Part shown: one piece after another, positions 24,745 to 32,917 of the stretch
How positions within the stretch are numbered: position 1 is the first letter of the stretch
Layout of the letters: each line of letters begins with the position of its first letter
DNA from: CADEFQ01 sp050185195
Lineage (GTDB): Bacteria; Pseudomonadota; Gammaproteobacteria; Steroidobacterales; Steroidobacteraceae
Assembly: GCA_050185195.1 (NCBI GenBank)
Contig: JBFWZQ010000015.1
Location: forward strand, 1 to 64,000
Direction: 5' to 3'
Length of the DNA: 64,000 nt
Notes under the pieces: model-generated
What the model was told of the DNA's origin: nothing
What the model saw: only the letters and a program-made list of their open reading frames with translations
Databases searched by the model: none
Program-made: the position numbers and the translations under genes

Positions 24745-26088
24745 TTGGAAGCTGGGCTCTGGGCACGTTGCGTGCGCGCGCTCGAGGATGAACTGCCCGA
24801 ACAGCAGTTCAACACCTGGGTGCGCCCGCTGCAGGCCGTCCAGGGCGACGGGGCGCTGAAACTGCTCGCGCCGAACCGGTTCGTCGTGGATTGGGTCAAC
24901 GCGCACATCCTGGGCCGCATCGGCGACCTGATCCGCGACCAGTCGACGGGCGACGCCCCGATCGTCACCGTGGAGGTCGGTAGCCGCAACGGGGCCCCCA
25001 CCCGGGCCGTGGCGGGTCCCGCCGTCCAGACCGCCCCGAAAGGCCGGCGTTCCGAGGGCCTGGTCATCGGTGCCCGGCTCAACCCGGATTTCACCTTCGG
25101 CACCTTCGTCGAGGGCAAGAGCAACCAGCTCGCCCGGGCGGCGGCCCTGCAGGTCGGGGAAAACCCCGGCAAGGCCTACAACCCGCTCTTCGTGTACGGC
25201 GGCGTCGGCCTCGGCAAGACGCACCTGATGCATGCCGCCGGGCACCTGATCCGCGAGCGTGATGCGGACGCGCGCGTCGCGTACGTGCACTCGGAGCGCT
25301 TCGTCAGCGACATGGTGAAAGCGCTGCAGCACAACACCATGAACGAGTTCAAGACGGCCTATCGTTCGCTCGATGCGCTGCTGATCGACGATATCCAGTT
25401 TTTCGCGGGGAAGGACCGCTCGCAGGAGGAGTTCTTCCACACCTTCAACACGCTCCTCGAAGGCCAGCAACAGGTGATCGTGACCTGCGATCGCTACCCG
25501 AAGGAGGTGGACGGGCTCGAGGAGCGCCTCAAATCGCGCTTCGGCTGGGGCCTGACCGTCGCGATCGAGCCGCCCGAGCTCGAGACCTGCGTTGCGATCC
25601 TGATCGCCAAGGGCCAGGCCTCCGGGGTCGTGCTGCCCGAGGAAGTGGCGTTCTTCATAGCCAAACGCATCCGTTCGAACGTCCGCGAACTCGAGGGCGC
25701 GCTGCGGCGGGTGGTCGCCAATTCGCGTTTCACGGGACGGCCCATCACGCTCGAATTCGCGAAGGAAGCGCTCAAGGACCTGCTGTCGCTGCAGGCGAAG
25801 CTCGTCACCGTCGAGAACATCCAGAAGACCGTCGCGGATTATTACAAGGTGCGCGTCGCGGACCTGCTGTCGAAGCGCCGCAGCCGCTCCATCGCACGCC
25901 CGCGCCAGGTCGCGATGGCGCTGGCCAAGGAGCTCACGAGCCACAGCCTGCCGGAGATCGGCGATGCCTTCGGCGGGCGCGATCACACCACCGTGCTGCA
26001 CGCGTGCAAGCGCATCCGCGAGTTTCGCGACACGGACCAGAAGATCGGCGAGGACTATTCGAACCTGTTGAGAACCCTGACCGGATGA
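24745..26088 (+). CDS. dnaA: Chromosomal replication initiator DnaA
   Basis: 447-residue AAA+ initiator that binds DnaA boxes and melts oriC. Domain I begins LWARCVRALEDELPEQQFNT; Walker A GGVGLGKT is at 152-159, Walker B LLIDDIQF at about 212-219, and the C-terminal domain IV has GGRDHTTVLHACKRI (about 410-424) for box recognition. TTG at 24745 is the best start: it gives the family N-terminus and has a GGGGG tract 7 bases upstream; no ATG is suitably placed. Divergent from rpmH. Confidence 0.96.
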   Translation: MEAGLWARCVRALEDELPEQQFNTWVRPLQAVQGDGALKLLAPNRFVVDWVNAHILGRIGDLIRDQSTGDAPIVTVEVGSRNGAPTRAVAGPAVQTAPKGRRSEGLVIGARLNPDFTFGTFVEGKSNQLARAAALQVGENPGKAYNPLFVYGGVGLGKTHLMHAAGHLIRERDADARVAYVHSERFVSDMVKALQHNTMNEFKTAYRSLDALLIDDIQFFAGKDRSQEEFFHTFNTLLEGQQQVIVTCDRYPKEVDGLEERLKSRFGWGLTVAIEPPELETCVAILIAKGQASGVVLPEEVAFFIAKRIRSNVRELEGALRRVVANSRFTGRPITLEFAKEALKDLLSLQAKLVTVENIQKTVADYYKVRVADLLSKRRSRSIARPRQVAMALAKELTSHSLPEIGDAFGGRDHTTVLHACKRIREFRDTDQKIGEDYSNLLRTLTG

Positions 26089-26304
26089 CTGTGGACAGGC
26101 TGTGGGTGAAAGTGTGGATAAACTTGCGCACAATTCATGCACAGGGTGACGGGGATGCGTCCACAGGGTTCCAGGGCCGGCAGGGCACCGCCAACTGCCG
26201 GTGGCCAGAAGGATTTTTTGGCTTGTTCGCTTGTGCACAGCCCCTACAGTTACTACTGCTGATTTTCATATAAGACTTTTCAAGAATTCAGGAAGGCCCC
26301 TCTC
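26089..26304. other. Probable chromosomal origin of replication (oriC)
   Basis: The 216-base dnaA-dnaN gap contains a perfect DnaA box (TGTGGATAA, reverse of TTATCCACA, 26113-26121) and several near boxes: TGTGGACAG 26090-26098, TGTGGGTGA 26101-26109, GCGTCCACA 26157-26165 and TTGTGCACA 26231-26239. An AT-rich stretch (about 26249-26286) before dnaN is a candidate unwinding element. The gap also must hold any dnaN promoter. Confidence 0.7.
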
Positions 26305-27402
26305 ATGAAGCTTTCGGCCACGCGCGCGCAGGTTCTGAACCCCCTCCAGAGCGTCATCGGGGTCGTCGAGCGCCGGCAAACCATGCCGATCCTCGCGAAC
26401 GTGCTGCTTTCGGCGCGCAACAACCGCTTGTCGATTACGGGAACGGATCTCGAGGTGGAACTGGTCGCATCCAGCGAAGTGGGCGTGCAGCAGGCGGGTG
26501 ACCTCACGGTGCCGGGACGCAAGCTGCTCGACATCTTTCGCGCATTGCCCGAAGGGGTGAACGTGACCATGGCGACCGAAGGCGAACGCATGATCGTGCG
26601 GGCCGGCCGCAGCCGGTTCACGCTCTCGACCCTGCCGGCGGCCGAGTATCCGGTGGTCGAGGAGATCAACGCCCAGCAGGCGCTCGTGGTGCCGCAGCCG
26701 GAGTTTCGGCGGCTGATCGACAAGACGCACTTCTCGATGGCGCAGCAGGACGTGCGCTATTACCTCAACGGCCTGCTGATCGAAACCGATGGCAACAACC
26801 TGCGCGCAGTCGCGACCGACGGTCACCGCCTGGCGATCTGCGAATGCAACCTGGAGGGCAAGGCGAAGAGCCCCCAACAGGTCATTGTGCCGCGCAAGGG
26901 CGTTCTCGAGCTGCAGCGCCTGCTGGGCTCGGAGGGCAGTATCGAGCTGACCATCGGAACCAATCATATTCGCGCCCAGATCGGCGATGTTCGCTTCACA
27001 TCGAAGCTTATTGATGGGCGTTTCCCGGAATATGGCCGTGTAATACCCGCCTCGCCGACGCGCATCGTCGAAGGCGACCGCGAATCCTTGCGGCAGGCCC
27101 TGCAGCGCACGGCGATTCTCTCGAACGAGAAGTACCGAGGCGTGCGATTGACGGTGAAGCCGGATCTGCTCACCGTGCAGGCGCACAACCCGGAACAGGA
27201 AGAGGCCGAAGATCAGGTCGAGGTGAGCTACCAGGGAGAGGAAGTCGAAATCGGCTTCAACGTCAATTACCTCCTGGATGCGCTCGCAGCCGTAGATGGC
27301 GAGAAAGTCCAGATCGGGCTTGGGGATTCGAACAGCAGCTGCCTCATTCGCGCTGAGAGTGGTGCGTCGGCCCGGTACGTCGTGATGCCCATGCGGCTCT
27401 GA
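26305..27402 (+). CDS. dnaN: DNA polymerase III beta sliding clamp
   Basis: 365-residue processivity clamp that encircles DNA and tethers polymerases. Begins KLSATRAQVLNPLQSVIGVV, with VPGRKLLDIFRALP, ATDGHRLAICE, and the C-terminal ending RYVVMPMRL that forms part of the ligand-binding pocket. Length and three-domain layout are standard. AGGAAGG lies upstream of the ATG. It is followed by recF after 10 bases. Confidence 0.98.
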   Translation: MKLSATRAQVLNPLQSVIGVVERRQTMPILANVLLSARNNRLSITGTDLEVELVASSEVGVQQAGDLTVPGRKLLDIFRALPEGVNVTMATEGERMIVRAGRSRFTLSTLPAAEYPVVEEINAQQALVVPQPEFRRLIDKTHFSMAQQDVRYYLNGLLIETDGNNLRAVATDGHRLAICECNLEGKAKSPQQVIVPRKGVLELQRLLGSEGSIELTIGTNHIRAQIGDVRFTSKLIDGRFPEYGRVIPASPTRIVEGDRESLRQALQRTAILSNEKYRGVRLTVKPDLLTVQAHNPEQEEAEDQVEVSYQGEEVEIGFNVNYLLDALAAVDGEKVQIGLGDSNSSCLIRAESGASARYVVMPMRL

Positions 27403-27412
27403 CGAGCGGCCG

Positions 27413-28483
27413 GTGCCCCTCGTCGATCTCCTCGCCGAGGACCTGCGCTGCATCGAGCGGATGGAGATCACTCTCCATCCCGGCCTCAACCTGATTTCCG
27501 GCCCCAACGGCGCGGGCAAGACATCGATGCTCGAGGCCGCGTTCCTGCTGGGGCGCGGTCGCTCTTTCCGCACGCGCAGTTCCGAACGGCTCATCCGCCA
27601 GGGCGCGGAACGCATGCTTGCCTTCGGGCGCACGACCTCGCACGCCGTGGGCGTCGAGGTGCAGCGTGGCAGCAGCCATGCGGGGGCCGCGACACGCGCG
27701 AAAGTTGACGGGGCGTTCGTCGGTAGCCTGGCGGCATTGACGCAGGCCTTCCCTGTGCAGGTCATCGATCCCGACGTGCAGGCGCTGGTCGACGGTGGGG
27801 CGACGGGCCGGCGGCGGTGGCTCGACTGGAGTGTGTTCCACGTGGAACCAGGATTCGGGGACCACTGGGCGCGCTATGCCCGGGCCCTGAAACAGCGCAA
27901 CGCCGCGCTGCGCGCGGGGGTCGCGGCGGACGCCCTGGCGGTCTGGGATCGTGAGCTGGCCGCTTCGGGCGAGCCCATGGCCGCGGCGAGGTCGAGGCAC
28001 TTTGCCGATCTGGAGCCCATCCTGCAGGCGACACAACAGGCCCTGCTGGGTTTTGCCGTATCGACCACCTGGACGTCCGGCTGGGACCAGGTGCGCGGCC
28101 TCGCCGAGGCGCTGCAGGCCGCGCAGGGCCACGATGTTTCACGTGGAACCACGGGCGTCGGGCCCCACCGGGCGGACCTGCGCCTGCGCGTGGGTCAGCG
28201 CGCCGCGCGGGAAGTGCTCTCGCGCGGTCAACAGAAACTGCTTGCCTTGTCGTTGGTGCTTGCGCAACTCGAGCTACTGCAATCGACCCTGTCGCTCCGT
28301 CCGACGCTCCTGATCGACGACCCCGCCGCCGAGCTGGATAACTTTCGCCTGGCGGCCCTGATCGAGCGCGTCAGGGCGCTCGAAACGCAGCTTGTGGTGA
28401 CGACGCTGGCGCCAGAAACGAGCCCTTTCGGCACGCCGGACAAGGTCTTCCAGGTGGGACAGGGCAGGGTGCAAACGCTATAA
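27413..28483 (+). CDS. recF: DNA replication and repair protein RecF
   Basis: 356-residue SMC-like ATPase of the RecFOR recombination pathway, loading RecA at gaps. Walker A GPNGAGKTS near residue 31, ABC signature LSRGQQKLLALS and Walker B LLIDDPAAELD are present. GTG start at 27413, 10 bases after dnaN. The coding sequence also contains two parS-like sites (27834-27849 and 28135-28150) and, at its very end, the gyrB promoter. Confidence 0.95.
   Translation: MPLVDLLAEDLRCIERMEITLHPGLNLISGPNGAGKTSMLEAAFLLGRGRSFRTRSSERLIRQGAERMLAFGRTTSHAVGVEVQRGSSHAGAATRAKVDGAFVGSLAALTQAFPVQVIDPDVQALVDGGATGRRRWLDWSVFHVEPGFGDHWARYARALKQRNAALRAGVAADALAVWDRELAASGEPMAAARSRHFADLEPILQATQQALLGFAVSTTWTSGWDQVRGLAEALQAAQGHDVSRGTTGVGPHRADLRLRVGQRAAREVLSRGQQKLLALSLVLAQLELLQSTLSLRPTLLIDDPAAELDNFRLAALIERVRALETQLVVTTLAPETSPFGTPDKVFQVGQGRVQTL
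27834..27849. promoter_or_regulatory. parS centromere site 1 (within recF)
   Basis: TGTTCCACGTGGAACC, a 14-base palindrome with flanks, identical to the ParB-binding parS sequence described in pseudomonads. Location beside oriC is as expected for chromosomal parS, where ParB nucleates to direct origin segregation. Confidence 0.85.
28135..28150. promoter_or_regulatory. parS centromere site 2 (within recF)
   Basis: TGTTTCACGTGGAACC, one base different from site 1 and still within the parS consensus (GTTtCACGTGgAAC). About 300 bases downstream of site 1, in the same gene, giving a small parS cluster beside oriC. The parAB genes are not in this window. Confidence 0.8.
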
Positions 28484-28484
28484 T
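28456..28484 (+). promoter_or_regulatory. gyrB promoter
   Basis: GGGACA (28456-28461), 17-base spacer, perfect TATAAT (28479-28484), overlapping the recF stop. Places a transcription start about 20 bases before the gyrB ATG, so gyrB can be expressed independently of dnaN-recF, as expected for a supercoiling-controlled gene. Confidence 0.65.
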
Positions 28485-28510
28485 GCCGCACCCCGAAATC
28501 CGAGTACTGC

Positions 28511-31500
28511 ATGGCCGACAGCGACGTCTACGATTCCAGTAAAATCAAGGTCTTGAAGGGTCTTGACGCGGTGCGTAAGCGGCCGGGCATGTACATCGGG
28601 GACACCGATGACGGCACGGGCCTGCACCACATGGTTTTCGAAGCCGTCGACAATTCCGTGGACGAGGCGCTGGCAGGTTTTTGCAACCGCGTGGTCGTGA
28701 CGATACACGCCGACGAGTCGATCACCGTCTCCGACAACGGCCGTGGAATTCCTGTGGATATCCATCCGGAAGAGGGTCGTTCCGCAGCCGAAGTCATCAT
28801 GACCGTGCTGCACTCGGGCGGTAAATTCGACGACAGTTCGTACAAGGTTTCGGGCGGCCTGCACGGAGTGGGCGTGTCGGTGGTCAACGCCCTGTCCGAC
28901 TACCTGCAGCTCACGATCTCCCGCGACGGCAAGGTGCATCGACAGGAATATCGCCTGGGCGAGCCCGTGGCGCCGCTGGCAGCCATCGGGGAAACGAACG
29001 AGCGCGGCACGACCATCCGCTTCAAGCCGAGCGCGCAGATCTTCACCAATATCGCCTTCAATTACGAAGTCCTGGCGAAGCGCCTGCGCGAGCTGTCGTT
29101 CCTGAACTCCGGCGTGCGCATCGAGCTCGTCGATGAGCGGGACGACAAGAAAGACGTTTTCCAGCACGAGGGTGGCCTGCAGGCCTTCGTGAAGCACCTG
29201 AATCGCACCCGCACATCGATTCACGACTCAGTGTTCTGGTTTCGGACACAAGAGGGACCGATTCAGGTCGAAGTGGCTCTCCAGTGGAACGATTCCTACC
29301 AGGAATCGATGTTCTGCTACACGAACAACATTCCGCAGAAGGACGGCGGCACCCACTTGTCGGGCTTTCGCGCGGCCCTCACGCGCACGCTGAACGACTA
29401 CATCGAGAAGGAAGGCGTCGCCAAGCGCGAGAAGGTGCCGACCACCGGCGATGACGCGCGCGAAGGCCTCACCGCGATCCTCTCGGTCAAGCTGCCCGAC
29501 CCGAAATTCTCGTCGCAGACCAAGGACAAGCTCGTCTCGTCGGAAGTGAAGGGCATCGTCGAGACGGCGGTGGGCCAGAAACTCTCCGAGTTCCTGCTCG
29601 AGCATCCGACCGAGGCGAAGTCGATCGTCGGCAAGCTCATCGAAGCGGCGCGTGCGCGTGAGGCCGCGCGCAAGGCGCGCGAAATGACCCGCCGCAAGGG
29701 CGCGCTCGACATCGCGGGCCTGCCCGGCAAGCTCGCCGACTGCCAGGAGAAGGACCCGGCGCTGTCCGAGATCTTCATCGTCGAGGGCGATTCGGCCGGT
29801 GGCTCCGCGAAGCAGGGCCGCGACCGGCGCACACAGGCGATCCTGCCGCTCAAGGGCAAGATCCTGAACGTCGAGAAGGCGCGTTTCGACAAGATGCTCT
29901 CATCGGCGGAAGTCGGCACGCTCATCACCGCGCTCGGCTGCGGCATCGGCCGCGATGATTTCGACATCGAGAAGCTGCGCTACCACCGCATCATCATCAT
30001 GAGCGTCGACGGCGACGATCATGTCTTCGTGCGCGACGGCCGTCGCGGCACGCGCATGGTGCGCATCGGCGAATTCATCGACGCGGCGCTCGACGCGCAC
30101 GGTGTCGCGCGCGGTGACGTGGACAAGCTGAGCGGCAAGCCCCTCGGCGACGTGCTTTGCTTCGATCTCGGCACGCAGGCCATCCGTTTCCGGCCGATCA
30201 AGGGCGTAATCCGTCATCCGCTCGACGAAACCCTCTACTCGGTGCGCACGGCCTACGGGCGCACCGTCCGCGTGACTTCGAGCCATAGCGTTTTCGTGCA
30301 CGAAGAGGGCAAGGTCCGCCTGAAGCGCGGCGACGAGTTGCGCATCGGCGACCGGATGGTTGCGCCGAAGACCCTGCGCCTGCCCGCGAGCGCGCCGCAG
30401 GCCTTCGATCTGCTGCGGGAACTCTGGCACCACCCGGACGCCGCAAGGCAGATCTGGGTGCGCGGCCCGGCGGTGGAAGCCTGGTACCGCGAGGGCGTCA
30501 TCCGCAAACACGCCGACAACACCTCGCTCACCGCCCCACGTGTCGAGATACCAGCGAACGTGCGCGACGAGCTCGCCGCCCGCCGGCGCGCGAGCGGCAT
30601 CTCGAATGCAGCGCTCTGTGCTTCCGTCGGCATCCGCCAGCCCGTGACTTTTTACGCGTGGGAGAAGGGCGACAGCCGGCCCACGGTCGATCACTTCAAT
30701 GCCTATCTCGACGCCATCGGCGCGAACCGGGCCCAGGTGATGTCGCGCTCGGCGGTTGTCGGCAGTCGGCTCGAGCGCGCCTGGAGCGAGCAGTACACGG
30801 AAAGCGGCGCCAATCTCGTGCGCGATTACGTGCGGCTGTCGTCGCTCATGGAAGCGGATCTCGCGTGGTTCGATGGGCGCGACGACCTCGCGCTCACGCC
30901 GGAGCACAACGGCAGCCGCGGCATCGGCCGGCACCTGCCGGTCGACGAGCACCTGATGGCGCTGCTCGGTTTCTACCTCGCCGAAGGTTCCTGTTCGGAT
31001 CGCAACGGCATCCGCCTTGCCATCGGGCGCAACAACGAGCGGCTCGTGCCGGAGATGACGGCGCACATGTCGGCCGTTTTCGGCGCGACGCCCGTGCTGT
31101 ACGCCGCGCGGGAGGGTTGCAGTGAGCTGAAGCTGGTCAACCGCGTCGCGGCGCTCGCCTGGCAACGACTGTTCGGTTTCGAGGGCGCGGATTCCTGCAG
31201 CAAGCGGATTCCCGATCTCGTGTTCAATGTGTCCGAGCCGCTGCGCCTCGCATTCCTGCGTGGTTACCTCTTGGGCGACGGCACGGCAGCGAATGGCCGC
31301 GTCGCGTTCTCCACCTCGTCGTACGACCTCGCGAGCGGATTGATGTACTGCCTCAGCTCGCTCGGCGTCGTCGCGACGATATCGGAGCTGGAGCCGGACG
31401 GCGTCGAACGCGAAATTCGCGGCCAACCCTGCATTACGCGCAGCCGCCACTGGACGATCACCGTATGCGCCAGCGACGACCTGCGCACGCTACGGACGGT

Positions 31501-32644
31501 CTGGCAGGATCATGCCGCAGCCGCAAGCGTGGCGGCGCGACTGGCCGGAACGCCCAACAACGGCAATCGTCGTTTCGAGACGCTGGCCGGCGACCTGATG
31601 GCACTGCCGATCCTGTCGATCGAGGAGGCGAAGGCCTCGAACGGGTCGGTCTACGACTTCTCCGTGGAAGGCGACGAGAACTTCATCGCCGGCCTCGGCG
31701 GGATCTGCTGCCACAACACTGATGCCGACGTGGACGGCAGCCATATCCGCACCCTGCTCCTGACCTTCTTCTACCGCCAGATCCCGCTGCTGATCGAGCG
31801 CGGCCACGTCTACATCGCACAGCCGCCGCTCTACAAGGTGAAGCGCGGCAAGCAGGAGGTCTACGTCAAGGACGACAACGAGCTGAACGCGATGTTGCTC
31901 AACTCGGCGCTCGACGACTCGGCGCTGCACGTCAACCCGCAGGCGCCGCCGCTGCGCGGTTCGGGCCTCGAGATGCTCGCGCGCAAGTGCATGGAAGTGC
32001 AGGCGATCATCCAGCGCTGGTCGAAGCGCTACGACGAGCGCCTCCTCGAGCAGCTCATCTACATGCCGGAAGTGACGGCCGAGGCTTTTGCCCGCCTCGA
32101 CTGGTTGCGCGGCTGGGCGCGCGACCTCGGCGAGCGGCTGAACGCCCTGCACGACGGCACGCGCAGCTTCGAACTCGGCGTGCGCGAGGCGGCCGATGGC
32201 CACGGTGCGCGCGTGCACATCCACAAGCTCGAGCACGGCACGGCCACCGACAAGTTCCTGCCGGGCGAATTCTTCGAGTCGGCCGAATACCAGCGCATCG
32301 CGGACCTCGGCCGCACGCTCGCGGGCCTGATCGGCGAAGGCGCCTTCGTGACCCGCGGCAACGATCGCCACGACGTGGCGTCGTTCAAGGAAGCGATCCG
32401 CTGGCTGTTCGCCGAGGCGCGCAAGGGCCAGTCGATCCAGCGCTACAAGGGTCTCGGCGAGATGAACCCGGACCAGTTGTGGGAAACCACCATCAACCCC
32501 GATTCGCGCCGGCTCCTGCAGGTGCGCATCGAGGATGCCGTCGCCTCCGACGAGATCTTCACGACCCTGATGGGCGACCAGGTCGAGCCGCGGCGCGAGT
32601 TCATCGAGAAGAACGCGCTGGCGGTGGCGAACCTCGACATCTGA
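28511..32644 (+). CDS. gyrB: DNA gyrase subunit B interrupted by an in-frame intein
   Basis: 1377-codon frame encoding an 805-residue GyrB after removal of a 572-residue intein. The N-extein (1-497) has the GHKL ATPase domain (VRKRPGMYIGDT, SDNGRGIPVD, GGLHGVGVSVVN) and the TOPRIM start EGDSAGGSAKQGRDRR. The C-extein resumes with TDADVDGSHIRTLLLTFFYR, the metal-binding DxDxD motif, and ends with the GYRB C-terminal block QRYKGLGEMNP. The insertion breaks IIIM|TDADVDG, so the unspliced protein cannot have an active TOPRIM centre. The single uninterrupted frame and good splice motifs make splicing likely. It provides the ATPase subunit of type II topoisomerase with GyrA. Confidence 0.96.
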   Translation: MADSDVYDSSKIKVLKGLDAVRKRPGMYIGDTDDGTGLHHMVFEAVDNSVDEALAGFCNRVVVTIHADESITVSDNGRGIPVDIHPEEGRSAAEVIMTVLHSGGKFDDSSYKVSGGLHGVGVSVVNALSDYLQLTISRDGKVHRQEYRLGEPVAPLAAIGETNERGTTIRFKPSAQIFTNIAFNYEVLAKRLRELSFLNSGVRIELVDERDDKKDVFQHEGGLQAFVKHLNRTRTSIHDSVFWFRTQEGPIQVEVALQWNDSYQESMFCYTNNIPQKDGGTHLSGFRAALTRTLNDYIEKEGVAKREKVPTTGDDAREGLTAILSVKLPDPKFSSQTKDKLVSSEVKGIVETAVGQKLSEFLLEHPTEAKSIVGKLIEAARAREAARKAREMTRRKGALDIAGLPGKLADCQEKDPALSEIFIVEGDSAGGSAKQGRDRRTQAILPLKGKILNVEKARFDKMLSSAEVGTLITALGCGIGRDDFDIEKLRYHRIIIMSVDGDDHVFVRDGRRGTRMVRIGEFIDAALDAHGVARGDVDKLSGKPLGDVLCFDLGTQAIRFRPIKGVIRHPLDETLYSVRTAYGRTVRVTSSHSVFVHEEGKVRLKRGDELRIGDRMVAPKTLRLPASAPQAFDLLRELWHHPDAARQIWVRGPAVEAWYREGVIRKHADNTSLTAPRVEIPANVRDELAARRRASGISNAALCASVGIRQPVTFYAWEKGDSRPTVDHFNAYLDAIGANRAQVMSRSAVVGSRLERAWSEQYTESGANLVRDYVRLSSLMEADLAWFDGRDDLALTPEHNGSRGIGRHLPVDEHLMALLGFYLAEGSCSDRNGIRLAIGRNNERLVPEMTAHMSAVFGATPVLYAAREGCSELKLVNRVAALAWQRLFGFEGADSCSKRIPDLVFNVSEPLRLAFLRGYLLGDGTAANGRVAFSTSSYDLASGLMYCLSSLGVVATISELEPDGVEREIRGQPCITRSRHWTITVCASDDLRTLRTVWQDHAAAASVAARLAGTPNNGNRRFETLAGDLMALPILSIEEAKASNGSVYDFSVEGDENFIAGLGGICCHNTDADVDGSHIRTLLLTFFYRQIPLLIERGHVYIAQPPLYKVKRGKQEVYVKDDNELNAMLLNSALDDSALHVNPQAPPLRGSGLEMLARKCMEVQAIIQRWSKRYDERLLEQLIYMPEVTAEAFARLDWLRGWARDLGERLNALHDGTRSFELGVREAADGHGARVHIHKLEHGTATDKFLPGEFFESAEYQRIADLGRTLAGLIGEGAFVTRGNDRHDVASFKEAIRWLFAEARKGQSIQRYKGLGEMNPDQLWETTINPDSRRLLQVRIEDAVASDEIFTTLMGDQVEPRREFIEKNALAVANLDI
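30002..31717 (+). other. GyrB intein with LAGLIDADG endonuclease and an internal HTH
   Basis: 572-residue intein, Ser1 to Asn572, followed by Thr+1. Hint N-terminal block A is SVDGDDHVFVRDG and block B is VTSSHSVFV (TxxH at 92-95). Residues about 186-245 look like an XRE-type helix-turn-helix (DELAARRRASGISNAALCAS then FYAWEKGDSRPTVDHF). Two LAGLIDADG motifs follow: ALLGFYLAEG (320-329) and FLRGYLLGDG (418-427), both with acidic residues retained. Block F VYDFSVEGDENFIAG and block G ICCHN close the Hint domain. The parts needed for both splicing and homing appear intact. The first residue is Ser rather than the commoner Cys. Confidence 0.93.
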
Positions 32645-32652
32645 GACGCCAT

Positions 32653-32770
32653 GAACGAATCGACTTTGGCGCCAGGAAAACTCGCCCCGCCGATATGACG
32701 GCAGGGGCGGACGCCCGCCGCGCAATCATGGCGTTCTGCGAGCAGTCATGGCGCCAAAGTCGATTCGTTC
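32653..32770. repeat. 22-bp perfect inverted repeat enclosing 74 bp, after gyrB
   Basis: Left arm 32653-32674 (starting GAACGAATCGACTTTGG) is the exact reverse complement of 32749-32770. The enclosed 74 bases are GC-rich and carry a smaller hairpin around ggggcggacgcccg. It lies between gyrB and the convergent DUF1838 gene. It could be a long-stem terminator or a small non-autonomous mobile element with terminal inverted repeats. The remaining bases to 32917 hold nothing I can identify. Confidence 0.75.
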
Positions 32771-32917
32771 GCGGCTTCTCAGCACGCGACCGACCAGATC
32801 GAAACTCACGACTCGTACAACGCGCGCAGGAACACGATCACGTGCAACCTGCTCAGACAGATTCGAGACAGGTTCCAGGCACTCTCAGCATCGAGGGTCC
32901 GTTCCCGTGCCCTGGGG

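Noticed and set aside
29900..31450. Long antisense frame across the intein
   Set aside because: Shadow of the gyrB frame; no homology pattern and low-complexity composition.
30002..31717. Possibility that the gyrB insertion is an assembly chimera or a separate gene
   Set aside because: The insert is in frame, begins and ends with proper intein splice motifs (SVDGDD..., ...CCHN|T), and the exteins join into an exact GyrB sequence of normal length.
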